DNA of 64,000 nucleotides from positions 11,159,666-11,223,665 of the forward strand of contig CM070577.1 in assembly GCA_036346355.1 (NCBI GenBank), read 5' to 3'. The notes below the pieces were generated by a model. That model saw only the letters and a program-made list of their open reading frames with translations. It searched no databases and was not told the DNA's origin. Position 1 is the first letter of the stretch. Each line of letters begins with the position of its first letter. Position numbers and translations under genes: made by a program. Of the stretch, positions 1-12,068 are shown in pieces. Origin of the DNA: Rhipidocladum racemiflorum. Its lineage: Eukaryota > Streptophyta > Magnoliopsida > Poales > Poaceae.

Positions 1-1305
1 GCAGGTCAACCCGGAGACTCCGGATATATTGTCCGGATACTCCGGATAGTCCGGATTATCCGGGTTATTTATCCGGATACTCCGGATGTGGCAGCTCGAA
101 AAGGAAACTAAATCTATTCAGATTTGAGACAGTCTACTTGAAAGAAAAGCCTCTAAATGAAGTCAAGTACCTTAAGCAAGTCTAGATCCAAAGCCAACAC
201 AAATACCAAAGTAGATCGAGGCTCCACAAGCTCAAAGCAACACAAAGTACGCTAACACAAATAGAAAGAACGAAGACCACGATTTTTTACCGAAGTTCAG
301 ATTCTTGAAAGGAATCCTACGTCTCCGTTGAGGTGGCTTGGTCACACTTGAGCCGGGGTCTCTCTCAACCCGCTTTCCTCCCGGTGTTGCACAAATGCAC
401 TCGCTGGCTTCACTTCTTGTCTCTTCCCTTTCGGAGACGAGACTCGCCTTCACAAACGACCGGGGCACACCACAATCCTTGGTTGCTCCCGGTGACTCCT
501 AGCCGTCTAGGAGACCTTCAACCTCCAAGAGTAACAACACCACGAGAGATCGCTTGGAGGATGAACTAGTGCTCAAAAGATGGAGTGAATGCACCTAGCA
601 CTTGAATCTACTTCCTCTCCTCACTTAAATTTGAATCAACAACCAAATTAATGGAGGAGGAAGTTTGAACTCTTTTGAATGCTTTGAATGTGTGAGAGAG
701 GGCTAGAATGCTTCAATGAATGAGCTCAATAATGATACTAGCCGTTGGGAGAGGGAGGAGGCTTTAAATAGTCTTTTGGAAAACTAGCTGTTGCCCTCAT
801 TTTCGAAAAAGTCCGGACACTCCGGATATTTAACCCGGAGACTTCGGATTTGCTAAAACCCGATTTTTAGCCGAGCGGGGCAACCCGGACACTCTGGATA
901 ATTTATCCGGATACTCTGGGCTGAGTCAGGATACTCCGGACAAAATGTCCGGACACTCCGGGTTGAGTAGCTCGGTTGGAAAATCAGTTTTTGGGAAAAA
1001 AACAAGTGTTTGAGTGCTAGTTTAAATGCGATATATGACTTTGAGCACATGAACATCCTAACAGCGATTTCCCGTCGTATCCCCTTGATAGTACGGCTAT
1101 CCTTAAGACTCAAATAAATAGGAAAATTTACACTTCTTGTCTTGATGCCGTCTTTTCAAATTTGAATATTTGTAAGGGCGTCCAATCTCATTCCAAACCC
1201 AATAAGTTCTCAATATCTGCATCAATTCTAGTCAAACCATTAGATCTCTTTAATTGTGTCATCATTAATCACCAAAATTATTTTAGGGTCCTAGATGCAC
1301 TTTCA
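1..1305 (+). repeat. copia-like LTR (right part), truncated by the window edge
   Basis: Two blocks (about 1-100 and 805-965) are dense in variants of CCGGATACTCCGGAT, partly palindromic. The right end reads like the end of Maximus/SIRE-type grass copia LTRs, with a 'caccaaaa...gatgcactttca' stretch ending at 1305. No primer-binding site or gag follows, so this looks like a solo or truncated LTR in plus orientation. The left end and target duplication are outside the window. No credible gene is seen inside. The family assignment is from memory of grass LTR ends and is moderate. Confidence 0.45.
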
Positions 1306-1881
1306 GAAGCAGAGGGCCGGTAGTACCACTCCCAAGGGGCGGTACTACCACTGCCTGGCAGTACCGGTCATTAGCTGGCGGTATTGTCACGCCAGTTGCA
1401 GTTTTCCCTCGATTTCCTCCGAGGCTTCACCCCGAGGTTCGGATCCACTCCTAAAGGATTCCTAAAGACTCCTCAAGCATCTAGGCTACACCCTAGGCAC
1501 TGGTCGCTTGGGAGAGAACCCAGGTAATGCTAACTAGGGTTTCTTGCGCGACAACTCCAAATCCAAATAACTCCAAAGGAAATAAAATTCAAAACATAAC
1601 AAAATGCATGCATTAACACTTTATTTAATTATTCTAATTCTCTGGATATTACAGTCGGCAACGCGAATTTCTATCTGACGCTTCGCCTAGTCTTCTGGTA
1701 ACAATTGAGCATCATCTGCTCAAATGCAGCTTTCTGATCTTCAATTTCTTTCCGTTGCACTGGTGTCAAATCGTCCAATGTAGGGACGATTATCGCCTCG
1801 GTATTGATGTCAGATGGAGAGATTATTTTTTGGACGAAGACATTATTGTCAGATCAAGTCCCACCGGGCGTGCCAAAAGTG
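1306..1881 (-). mobile_element. internal fragment of an older minus-strand LTR retrotransposon
   Basis: Just right of this stretch an LTR-like sequence begins with TGTTGACGCC at 1882. The reverse complement of 1858-1875 is TGGCACGCCCGGTGGGAC, the kind of sequence that follows a 5' LTR as a primer-binding site. This is therefore the leader side of a minus-strand element that has lost its body. 1318-1400 is a GC-rich 'ggcggtactacc' repeat common in grass repeats. No coding domain is recognisable. Confidence 0.42.
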
Positions 1882-2525
1882 TGTTGACGCCAAAAACTTG
1901 ACGATGGGTTGATCGCAGTCAACACACGCTAACACAAGGTTTAATTTTCGGGTGCGAGTGTGCAGTCGATTTGATCCTGCAACCGGTAAGAGGATAATAT
2001 GTAAATCAGTCAGCTATTAAGCCGATCCAATATTTCAATGAAGATCAAGTCTGATCGGCTCATTTAAGCCGATTTAGACAAAAATAACTGATAGATCTAA
2101 GCAATTTGATTGAGTTGATTAGATGAGGTAAAGGTTGTTCTTTTCCGAAGAAGGTGATGCGCAACAAAATTTGAGAAAAAGCAAACCTGGTTTGGTGTAA
2201 GTCGAAAAAATCAACAATCGGCGATGCGCAATTTTATTGATTGAGCGAGTTACAAAAGAAAGATTACAATGCTAAAAAAACTACTCCTAGTCAACGAAAA
2301 GTAAAATAAAAGTAGACAAGTTTGGTTGATTGGCTTCGTTGTTTTTTTTCCAAGGTTGCTCATCGCCTTCTTTTATATCATCAAGTCCGATCGTGTCCTT
2401 CACGGTCTTCTCGAGTCGTTCGTACTGGCTTCAGCTATCTTCATGATACCTTCCTTTAAAATCATCATCGGTTACAATATGACAAATACGTATCGACTTA
2501 AAACTCTCTAATCCGATATACTTTC
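1882..2525 (-). repeat. older gypsy LTR, left part (split by the Tat element)
   Basis: Starts TG at 1882 beside the primer-binding-like site and runs to the CTTTC duplication at 2521-2525, where the 16.8-kb Tat element is inserted. The remainder of the LTR is 19326-19391. Rejoined, the LTR would be about 710 bp. It is the host of the nested element and so the oldest layer here. Confidence 0.5.
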
Positions 2526-3105
2526 TGTCGACGATCGGTTTCGCCGGCAATGAGATTTGTGATTCTAGGGGATTTGTGCGGGATCTGAGCTTGATGGTAA
2601 CACAGGATGCGAGGGCAATCTGTTTTAGACAGGTTCGGGCTCTCTCGGAGGAGATAATACCCTAGTCCTGTGTTCTTGGATATATGAGCCTTTTTTTCTC
2701 TTGTTTCTCCCTCCTCCCCTTATATACTGGGGGAAGGATACATCATAGATGGGCGCCACCGGGCCCTGATCATGGTGGCCTGGCCGACATGTACTTTGTC
2801 CTTATTGGCCCTCGCGCTCTACGTCTTGGAGAGGTGGTTATGCTTTCCCCGACCTACGCCTGCCTTCTGTCGAGTTCCAAAGATCCGCAGCTCTGGCGAT
2901 GTCAGGCTGCATGCTTCGTTCTTGGCGGGTTGTTCGGGCGTGGCGCGAAGCTTCCTCGAAGGATCAGAAGTTGCCTTGGGGAACAAGTCGAAAACCTCCT
3001 CCGGGCCCGTCGTGGTGCTTCTGGACTTTGGGCTTTCTACTCCGCCCGTCAAGCCCAGTCGGGTGTGGGCCCCTCTTGCGGGACCCCTGTCTCTGACATC
3101 CCACA
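2526..3105 (-). repeat. 3' LTR of the Tat element
   Basis: 580 bp, reading on the plus strand from TGTCGACGATCGG to CATCCCACA. It matches 18743-19320 except for a few single substitutions and one scrambled patch near 2865-2910. It contains open frames with no recognisable domain. Confidence 0.95.
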
Positions 3106-3122
3106 GCAGCCCCCAAGTGCTT
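3106..3122 (-). promoter_or_regulatory. polypurine tract of the Tat element
   Basis: The reverse complement ends ACTTGGGGGCTGC directly against the LTR start TGTGGG. This is the expected position for plus-strand DNA priming, and the sequence is typical of grass gypsy elements. Confidence 0.6.
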
Positions 3123-3219
3123 TAGGATCGGATTTCCGTCTCTTATCCTGTCATAAGGATTATACGGGAAAAAAAAGATCGTAAAGAACTTGTAGTGTGA
3201 AGTCACCGTGGTTGGTTAG

Positions 3220-4385
3220 CTCGTGGCCGAGTGGTACCCGCGCCCGTTCACGGTGCGCGGCACCCGCGCCCGTTTTCGGTGCGCGGCAACCGGCTTGTCG
3301 CTCGGCTGGCCCTCATGGGGCGTACCGTAGTCTTTCGGCTCGTGGCCGAGTGGTACCCGCGCCCGTTTTCGGAGCGCGGCAACCGGCTTGTCGCTCGGCT
3401 GGCCCTCATGGGGCGTACCGTAGTCTTTCGGCTCGTGGCCGAGTGGTACCCGCGCCCGTTTTGAGCGCCGAACCGCTTGTCGCTCGGTACCGCCCTCATG
3501 GGGCGTCTGTAGTCTTTCGGCTCGTGGCCCGAGTGGTACCAGCGCCCGTTTTCGGTCTTGGCGCTGCAACCGCTTGTCGCTCGGTGGCCCTCATGGGGCG
3601 TCTGTAGTCTTTCGGCTCGTGGTCGAGTTGTACCAGCGCCCGTTTCGATCTTGATGCGCAACCGGCTTGTCGCTTCGGTAGCCCTCATGGGGCGTCTGTA
3701 GTCTTTCGGCTCGTGGCGAGTGGTACCCGCGCCCGTTTTGAGCGGCAATCGGCTGTCGCTCGGTACCGCCCTCATGGGGCGATCAGTAGTCTTTCGGCTC
3801 GTGGCCGAGTGGTACCGCGCTGCCGCGTTTTGGTCGCGGCAACCGGCTTGTCGCTCGGTACCGCCTCATGGGGCGTCAGTAGTCTTTTCGGCTCGTGGTC
3901 GAGTGGTACCAGCGCCCCGTTTTGCATGCGCGGCAACCGGCTTGTCACTCGGTACCGCCCTCATGGGGCATACCGTAGTCTTTTGGCTCGGGGCGAGCGG
4001 TACCGCACCCGTTTGCGATGTCGCGGCGATTGGCTTGTGAGACCCAACCGACCTCATGGGGCATACCTTGGTCATCCAGAGTAATGCCTGTGGCTCGCTA
4101 CTTGCCAAGATCGCCTGCACCCTCATGGGGCATTCTCAAGACCGATTTAGTGAAAATCCTCCCACTGCACTCCAATCACGCTAGAAGAAGCTGTGACCAG
4201 CAATTGACCCCAAATTATGGGGCATACCGCTTGAGGATGTTCGGAAAGTGCCCACCCAAGCTTCCGTGGCGGCTGGCGTTCAGGCCCATCATGGGGCGCA
4301 CTTTATCCCAAACTTCGAACCAGATTTGACACCTGGTTGCGTCTTGCGCAACTCAGCTAACGGCCCAACATGGGGCGTGCCCTAG
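3220..4385. repeat. ~93-bp tandem repeat array in the Tat 3' untranslated region
   Basis: The motif GGCTCGTGGCCGAGTGGTACC recurs at about 3220, 3339, 3432, 3521, 3616, 3710, 3798 and 3892, spaced mostly 88-95 bp. A second marker, TCATGGGGC, recurs 13 times between 3313 and 4372 and continues, at 70-95 bp spacing, into a decayed right half where the rest of the unit has diverged. Copies at 3222-3480 are nearly identical, so the array has homogenised locally. It lies between the antisense gene and the 3' LTR. Open frames inside it are repeat artefacts. Confidence 0.9.
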
Positions 4386-4451
4386 ATCTGGCCCAGAATC
4401 AGCGGAGGCCCTTGCTCTCCCGCCGTAAGGCTAAAATTAAGGCTTGCTCCT

Positions 4452-4458
4452 TATAAAT
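4452..4458 (+). promoter_or_regulatory. TATA box of the antisense accessory gene
   Basis: TATAAAT lies about 150 bp upstream of the ATG at 4608, on the plus strand, i.e. antisense to gag-pol. A matching TTATAAAT precedes the second plus-strand ORF (7869-7876). The position fits a separate RNA polymerase II promoter; no other element was confirmed. Confidence 0.5.
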
Positions 4459-4607
4459 GAGGGAAAACTTGCTAGGCGAAGGTACCTGCCCTTCCCCACC
4501 ACGCTGAGAAACCTTTAAGCCTTTTTCGGCGATTTGGGCGACTTAGGGTTTCTAATTTCGCGCCCAAGGCCCCCGACGGTTCCTCCCTCCAGGTCTCCTT
4601 CACTGAG

Positions 4608-7293
4608 ATGTCTTCCTCTTCGGGATCCTCGTCAGCGTCGGGGGGTAGCACCGACCCTGCGACTGCGGGGTGGGAGACCTCCATCACCACGACGTCCCGC
4701 TTGGAGGGACTGGTCGCCGCCGGCCCTTCCTCCGCCGGAGTTGATCTCCGCCGTCCCGCCGCAGGTGACCCTTACCTCACACCTCTGGAGAATGAGATTG
4801 TGGTGTTCGAGTCCTTCTTCTGGCGAGGATTTAGCGTTCCTGGGAGCGCCTTCTTCCGGGGGCTCCTCCACTTTTACGAAATCGAGCTGATTAATTTGAA
4901 CCCCAACTCGATTCTTCACATCGCTATCTTCGTTTCAGCTTTGCGAGGCGATCTTGGGATACGCCCTCATTTGGACTTGTTCCGCTCCTTCTTCTTGCTC
5001 AAGCCTCATCCGAACCGGGCCGCTCCCGGCATCGTTGGGGCGGCAGAGCCCGATTCTTGGGAGGGCTCGAAGAAGCAGATTTTGTCGTTCCCCTCAAGAC
5101 CTCCCTCAAAGGTTGGAGGCGGGAGTGGTTCTATTGTGCCAATGTTGACCCTTTCCTCGCCCCTTCACGCCGCGCCCCTAAAGCTTCCCGATGCCGAGCG
5201 ACGCCGGATGGAGGCGGTTCGGCCCAAATCCCGAGCTTCCGCATTGATTGACGATTTGAAGAACCGAGGGCCGACGGGTCCCGGATCGCGATCGGCTTTG
5301 TGAAGCGCCGGTGCAGCCCTTAAAGGAGAGAGTCCATTTGGGGTTCCAAAGATAACGGGCCTCAGATCCTACCCGGAGGCGGACACGCCGATTGACGATC
5401 TCAAGAACCGAGGTCGACGGGTCCCGGATCGCGATCGCCTTTGTGAAGCGCCGGTGCAGCCTTAAAGGAGAGAGTCCATTTGGGGTTCCAGACAACGGGC
5501 CTCGGGATCCTACCCGGAGGCGGACACGTCTTTGTCGATGGAGGCGCGGCAAAGACGGGTAGTTGATCTCTTCGTGCCTCGCACGATGATCACCAACGAG
5601 GGCTGCCCTCATAAGTTTTCGACGGCAAGGCCTCCCCCTCCTGTGAGTGCACTATTCTCTCGAAAAGCTGTTCCATGATTTCTTGACTGATGTGTGATTC
5701 AAACAGGGTGCGATAGTTCCTTTTTTCAGGAACGCGCATCCTTCCTCTCTCTCGACGCCCTGGTCGTCGGCCTCTCGGTGAAAAATGCTCGAGCGGCGAG
5801 TGGTCGACACCTCGGTAGACGAGCTGCGCCGGGAATCGGCGGAGGAGGTCGCTGGTCTTTCGTCAGCCGGGCCTTCGACCTCCGATGCACCCGGATCACG
5901 AAGCTACGAGCCACGACCTTCGTCGGCGGCCACGCAGCGCTGACTTCCCTCCGAGTGGTGCTGGGTCTCGGATGAGACCTGGGATGAAATTCAAGAAATC
6001 CAAGAGGTATTCTTTTTGGGTGATCTTTGTCTTTTTGTTATTGCCTGTGCTGAGGTGTCTTCCCTTTTTGCTGATTCAGGACTCCTGCTATGGACGTCCC
6101 GGTGGAGGGGTCTCCTGAAAAGGAGCCCCAGGCGCAGGCTTCCCCAAGGGGAGCCCCCGCCGCGTCGGCTAGGTCACCCTCGCCGCCGACTGCCGGGGCG
6201 TCGCCACCGGGCGCCGGCTGCCCGACGATCGAACCATCAGGTGGTCCGCCCGCCGACGAGATTGACCCGGCATCGTTTCCCGGAGTGGAGGAGGTGCCTC
6301 GAGAGCCACCGCCGCTCGGTCCTCTGCCGAAACCCCCAAATCGGACCGTATGGTGGGAGGGGGGTTCCGACTGGAAAGGGATGGAAGAGGACGATGAGAT
6401 GGAGAGAGCGGCTCGGACGGAGCTTTATGAGCTCACCGTCAGGTGTAGCACGCTCGTCAGGGTGAGTTTCTTGTCTTCAATTTGTTGCCTGCTGACTTCT
6501 CCCTGAGATTCTCGCCTGCTACCTAGGATATGGGAGCGCCGAGCAATGGCCGCAATTTTTTCTAAGGTGCTCCCGAAGCTCAAGGAGCGAAGCGATGCAG
6601 GACAAGCTCAGCGAGATCAGCGGATAGATGGAAAGAGGTCCACGAGCTCGAGGACCAATGTATGGCGATCCGAGGAGAAAGGCGGCTTGAGCATGCGCTC
6701 GAAGGTGGGATCCTCCTGGACTCGGTTTGGATGTCTTTTGGATGGTTGGAGAGGATGATGACGCTCTCGTGTTTCAGAGCGCGACTCGACCGTTGCTGAG
6801 CTGAGAGCCCGACTGGAGGCTTCAGAGAACTCTGGCCTCGAAGCTCGAGTCAGCTTGGAGAGGATGCAGCGGGAGCTGAAGGGTAAATTTCTTTGACTTG
6901 GGTTGAACATACTTGGCGTCGGGTGTGCTCTTGATGGCCGTTTAACTTTGTTGCAGAATGCAAGGAGAAGATGGCCGCCGAGCGAGGGCCGGGGCGAGCT
7001 GCGTCGCTCGCAAGCCAGTTCTGCACCTTCTGCGTATTGAAGGAGTTGAGCCGGGCCAGGAGGACGACGCTGTTCCGCTTCTCTCTGGAGGAGCCGACAG
7101 GATCAGAGCTTACGCCAAGGAGTCCGCGACAATGAGTGCGAACCAGGCATTGGCGGTGGTCAAGTCTCATTATCCGAGAGTTGACCTCGAAGCTGTGAAA
7201 GAAGGTTTTGCCTGTGATGAAGACAAGGCCAACGCGCTCCTCGAAGAGGTCTCCGGTGCATCGCAAGCCTTGTTAGAGAATCTAGAATTCTGA
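4608..7293 (+). pseudogene. antisense accessory gene, 'putative gypsy type transposon' (PF04195-like)
   Basis: The first exon (ATG 4608) encodes a Ser/Gly/Thr-rich start and then, around residues 57-130, a segment with YLTPLENEIVVFESFFWRG and FVSALRGDLGIRPHLDLFRS. This is the hallmark of the plant 'putative gypsy type transposon' domain, of unknown function. Later exon-like segments follow at 6090-6460 (acidic, proline-rich), 6600-6890 (heptad-like coiled coil containing ARLEASENSGLEARVSLERM) and 6957-7293 (ending ALLEEVSGASQALLENLEF). GT and AG sites sit near 6462 and 6956. A 144-bp tandem duplication (5247-5530) and several frame breaks make it a probable pseudogene. The family is known as an antisense extra ORF of Tat elements; the protein's role is unknown. 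The exon map is my inference. Confidence 0.72.
5247..5530 (+). repeat. 144-bp tandem duplication inside the antisense gene
   Basis: The block beginning ATTGACGATTTGAAGAACCG at 5247 is repeated from 5391 with a few changes and small indels. Both copies include 'ggagagagtccatttggggttcc' and end 'cccggaggcggacacg'. The copies differ by short indels, so the reading frame shifts. Confidence 0.85.
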
Positions 7294-7868
7294 CTTCGAT
7301 GTGAACCTTGATGCCGAGTGCTGGCCCTCCTTGTCTGAAATATTGTGTCTTCTCACTTGAATATAATTTGTCTGTGTTGTCCTCTGCTAAATGAGCTCCA
7401 GACCTCTTTCACTCCTTCTCCTTTGTCTGAGTTGCTAGAATATAGGCCTACAGCCTTTTGGATCCCGTTGCGCCTTTCTGGGTGGGTTTCAGCCGACTGG
7501 TTTGGCTCCTAGGCGCCAGGGTCTTGGCCCGTGGCTTTCTTGCCCCAGACACGCTTTTCCGAGAGGCTGGCGTGCAGCTCTCGAGCGTCGGGACTTACGC
7601 CAGGCCACCTGGCCGAGTGGTTTAGCCCTGTGCTTGCGTCGTTTCCTAGCTCTCCAGCCCCCGGGCTTTTTCGCTTAATTTGAGCGAATTAAGCGGGAAG
7701 GCCGAATGAGCTTGAACTGCTCATGACACGTGTCTGGCGAAATGCCCCTTGATTTCTTTCAACGTACCGATCTTCTTTGGTACTCCGAACGAATTGTCAG
7801 TCTTGCGGCGTCGCTTCGTCTTTTGCGTTTTTGAATGGCGTCGCCTCGATTCCGGAGCCAGGTACAGG
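7294..7868 (+). other. region between the two plus-strand units of the Tat element
   Basis: No coding region is supported here. It contains the 3' flank of the antisense gene (AATATAATTTG near 7359 may be a polyadenylation region) and then the promoter side of the second unit. Confidence 0.5.
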
Positions 7869-7876
7869 TTATAAAT
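7869..7876 (+). promoter_or_regulatory. TATA-like box, separated from its ORF by a solo LTR
   Basis: TTATAAAT ends immediately before the AAATG/TG junction of the 4.1-kb solo LTR. Without the insertion it would lie about 65 bp upstream of the ATG now at 12069, with a CT-rich leader between. It resembles the box at 4452. Confidence 0.45.
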
Positions 7877-7877
7877 G

Positions 7878-10800
7878 TGTAATATCCCGAGTATTTTTAC
7901 ACTCGAAGCACTGTACCATTGTACACAAACGTTGTTCAACAATACATCAAGTTTGTGTATTTCTGTATTTTGAGCTGAGTAGACTCGACTGGGATCCAAA
8001 AGAACCCTTTAACTTAATTAAACTCACTCAAAATCAAATCGAGTTCAATTGCGGTTCGTAATTGTCCTTTTGGACAAATTGGAAATTTAGGAAATTAAAT
8101 GTCTAAAAGTCCTCAAAAATTATCCAAAATATCTTAGAAGTATTCAAAATCATCTTTAGATGTTTGAATCTTCAAGTTTTGGCATTGGACCAAATTGCCC
8201 TCCATAAGTGCATAGTGTATAAAAGGGTGCAAGTCTCCAAGCCATCTTCCCAAACCAGCCATTTGCCTCTCCCCAACCGTGAGAGCAAGAAGAGTGAGAG
8301 CCCAAGCCCTAGGACTCCCAAACCCGCGGATTGGAGGCGATCCGACCGACGGAAACTGACACGGAGGCCGGATTCATCCTCTCCATCGCGTTCCCCATCT
8401 TCTCAACCCCTTCAAGTGAGTATTCCATCGAGATTCATCGATGTCTCTTGGAGTTCCCGTGGTGCTTTGCGATCCGACTTGATTTCTCGGCCTCGGGACG
8501 TCCTCGTCGCGTAGCTACGAAGTTTCCTCCTCCGTAGCTCCGCATTTCATCATGTCCTCAAACCCTAGCCTAGGTCAAAACTAGGTTCCATGTGTTAGAC
8601 ACGTCACATGGCAATTGTGCTTTAGAATCTAGACTCAGATCATCGTTAGGCTCATTTAATCCTATAGCCAACCTAGCTTTTAGTCACCCTCGTATTCGCT
8701 CAAGTTCATCGCTAGGTCTTCGATTTATCTGAGGTCTAGTGGTGCATAGCATGTATAGATTTTTCCCATAGTAGTTACGGTGGCTAGAGTCGCTAATGAG
8801 GAATCGAATTCAATTTCGCTAAGCCAGAAATTTATTTTATTCATTTAGGTGTTAACTATTTTTACAATGGACCGAAGGTCCATAGCGTATAACGATAGCT
8901 CCATTAGCTCTTCTGATAGCCCTGGTTGCGATCAGAAGAGTCGAAATTAAGTTTCGTCAAAACCTGCTACAAGTTGTTAGCTCTAGGTCTCTTTTAATTT
9001 ATTTTTATTTCATAAAATCCTAGAGCTCCGAGGCATGTATTGACTTTACCATTAGTCCCCTTAGAGGCTAGAAAAGCAGTTAGAATCGCTAGATTTGCAT
9101 TTTAGCACTTTACATTTTATTTTAGTAATTATAGGCCTCACAAGCCGTTTAAGGCATTTAGCTTTGTTTAGTTTCGTTTAAGGTCACTAAGGTCAGTAGC
9201 ATGCTTCCCGCGTGTTTTGGATCGCATTCAAGTCACTTTTCGGACTTTTGCCGTTTCTCGGGTAATTACCGGAGTTAAGCGGGCAATTGATCAAAAGTCA
9301 GAGAAGGTTAAGTCATCCATGCTGGGGAATGGCTCCGATAGGTCGTACGTATCCCTAAGCAACTAGCCGAGGGCTTAAAACAAGTCTCGCGGCATTCCAG
9401 CTCAAAACGGCCCTTTTGGGCGAGATTGCTCGTTTACGAGCAAAATAGCCATTTTGGCCATATTCCACAATTTAGGGTTTATTCACCAGTTAGCTATCGG
9501 AATGAGTCATTTAGGGTCATATAAGCCTAGTGAAGTCGAAAACGTGCTCCTCGCGCAAGCGGAATCGAGTTTGAGCCGTTTTCGGACCTTGTGCGATCGG
9601 GAGCGTATTTAGCGACCCAAAATGCGCTTTCGATCGGAATTCGTTATAGGTTAAGTGAATTTCGGTGGGGTAAGGCCCAGATAGGTCCTAAATACCCTAG
9701 ACTACCTGGTGGAACAGCCTGGAGAAATCGCAAATCGATTCTGTGCGTTCTGAACAAAAATGGCTTATGCCCTACGGTGAATAGTGCCGTTTTTCTTTTT
9801 TCTGAATTTTTCAGCTTTTCTGATTTGGTTTTTGCTGTTTTGGCTCCCGGTCGATCATTGTAATCCCAAACGAGTTGCGACAAGTTCCATTAGGTGTATT
9901 ATACCTAATTCTAGGTGTTTAACAAAATTTAGTTGAATTTTAAATTATTTTGCGCATTTTGTTCAAGTTGGCGAGAAATTCGCCGAAATCGCCGTTTCGA
10001 ATCGCGATTTCGCCATTTTTCTCGCTTGTTTCGTTTCTTTGCTTTCTTAGTGTCTAGATGAGTTCTATTTGATGTTAAGTTGGTGTTTATGCTTCTAAAG
10101 TCACTTTTTGCTAATTTATTTCTCTCGTCATTGTTTTTGATGTTTTTATTCGATTAGAGGCGAGTGAGTCCGGAGTCGCCTCGAACAATCCTGAGTTCGT
10201 CCCGGATCCATCAGAGCAGCAGCAGATAGGCAAGCACCTCCTTTGATCATCTTGATCCAATATTTTACGATGTTTACTTTGATTTATCAAACTATATGCA
10301 TGCGTTTAATTTCAGTAAATGTGCTAGTTTGTGGGAATGGTAGATATAACCCAAATTGGTGGTTTTCCTTAATATATTTCCCATGGTCACATTGATAGCC
10401 CTAGTAGAGGTTAGGCAACTTAATAAATGTCACTTGGGTATAAAATGTTAATAAATGCATATGCTTAGTCAATGCAATAGATTTGAGTCTAGTCCTTGGC
10501 GATTACACTCATCAATCAAAATATGATTTCAAAATGAATTGAGTCAAAATGGTTAATGGTTAATTGATAAAAATGAGTGGTGTAAATGACTCGGGAGGAG
10601 GTATAGAATGTGAAGGTGATGGTGTGGTTAGGATTGGAGTCCTTGCCCGAGTCAACAAAAATATAAGGACCGAACTCAAAGTTAATCTTTGGGTGAGTCT
10701 CGCGCAACCACATGAACTGAATCAGGCAGAATGCCTATGTACCGACTTCGGGGATAGCCGATTTGTTGGTAGGCCGAAGAGCAAGATGAGAACTTGCGCA

Positions 10801-12002
10801 GCTGACAGTGTCTGCAATCGCGTGGTTCTTTAAGGGACTTCTGTCATCCATTGGACAAGAAGGTGTTGTGGGTTCCCGCCGCAATGAGTGCCACTCGTGG
10901 GGTAATGGGGCCCGGCAAGGGATACCCGTGTTGCGCTGCCGGCAGTCAGACGCTAAATCTGCCAGGGTGGGATCACGCTATTGTGCCGATGTATGGTCGA
11001 CACCGATGATGGGAACGGCATGGTCAATCTGCAAGAGTCGGCATCTTGAAAAGTATCGCGGCGTCGTGGCAACACGCTTGCTAGATAGACCCATGTGGGG
11101 AATGTGTGCAACTTCTGCAGAAGTGTTAAGTAAAACTAATCGATTAGCCGTGCTCACTGCTAAGAGCATCTAGCCCAGATAAGTATGGAGAGTATAGAAG
11201 TTTGGTTTTGTGTCTTCTTCAAAAGTGTGAGTCTCGAGCGGAAAGGAAGTGTTTGATGGATAGAGTCGACAATCTAGCCCATCGGTTGCATTCGAGCGGG
11301 AATGGCGAACCGGTTGGGATAATATACATTATACATATATTGTGAAATATGTATTAAGTCAAATGCTCTTACAATTACTAATGCTATCGGTTCTTAAATG
11401 TAGTATACAAATAAATGCTGCTTTATGCAATCAACCTAGTATAGAAGCTTATTCCTGTTGAAATAGCCTGCATTTAACTATATTTCCATACACTAAAGAC
11501 TTGCGAGTACATACGTGTACTCACAGGTGCTTTGTTGTTGTTTACTAACCTTGTCTCGAGAGGATGGTTGCGATGGTGATCCGGATGGCTCAGGTGGTCC
11601 TCTGCTGCGAAATCATGGCGGCGGTTGTGGTCCTTCCTCCATCAAGAGCTGTGGGGTTGTCAGGCGGTTGTCTTTGGTTTAGTGTTTCTTTTGCTTCCGC
11701 TATTATTCTACTTTTGGATTTTGTAATGTGTATGTACAAGATTTACACCCAGTTATGTAATTTAACTTTAGTTCATTACTTTGTGCATTGATACTCGTGT
11801 TGTTGGTACGCGATCTTGGAGCTCTTGATCCAGTGGAACCGTATCGGATGCGTCTGAGCACCGGTCTGAAGCTAAGGGTTCGATCCCGTCGATCGAATTT
11901 TTTTTAGATTCAGATTTTCGGTGTCGAGGCTTCTGTTGCTATACGGTGCTATACGCCACAGTAGACGGCGTACAGTACGGTATAGGAAGAGGGGTCCTCA
12001 CA
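7878..12002 (+). mobile_element. 4.1-kb solo LTR (chromovirus/Tekay-like)
   Basis: Begins TGTAATATCCCGAG and ends GGGTCCTCACA, flanked by the perfect 5-bp duplication AAATG (7873-7877 and 12003-12007). It is 4,125 bp with no gag or pol, so it is a solo LTR left by LTR-LTR recombination. The start and the late 'gtgtactcacaggtgctttg' segment resemble the long LTRs of grass Del/Tekay gypsy elements. Its small open frames match no domain I recognise. Confidence 0.92.
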
Positions 12003-12068
12003 AAATGGGACGTCACCGCCCTCGAGCGATCGTCTCCTTCTTCTTCTTCTTCTTCCCAGCCTTCCTCC

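Noticed and set aside
2684..3184. 166-codon open frame, with a near copy at 18901-19311
   Set aside because: It lies inside the two LTR copies, has no domain, and its overlap with other frames reflects LTR base composition.
3197..4084. Long overlapping frames on both strands, and a CRISPR-like look from regular repeats
   Set aside because: The ~93-bp tandem array produces repeated peptides in every frame. There are no unique spacers between short repeats, and the host is a plant, so it is neither a gene nor CRISPR.
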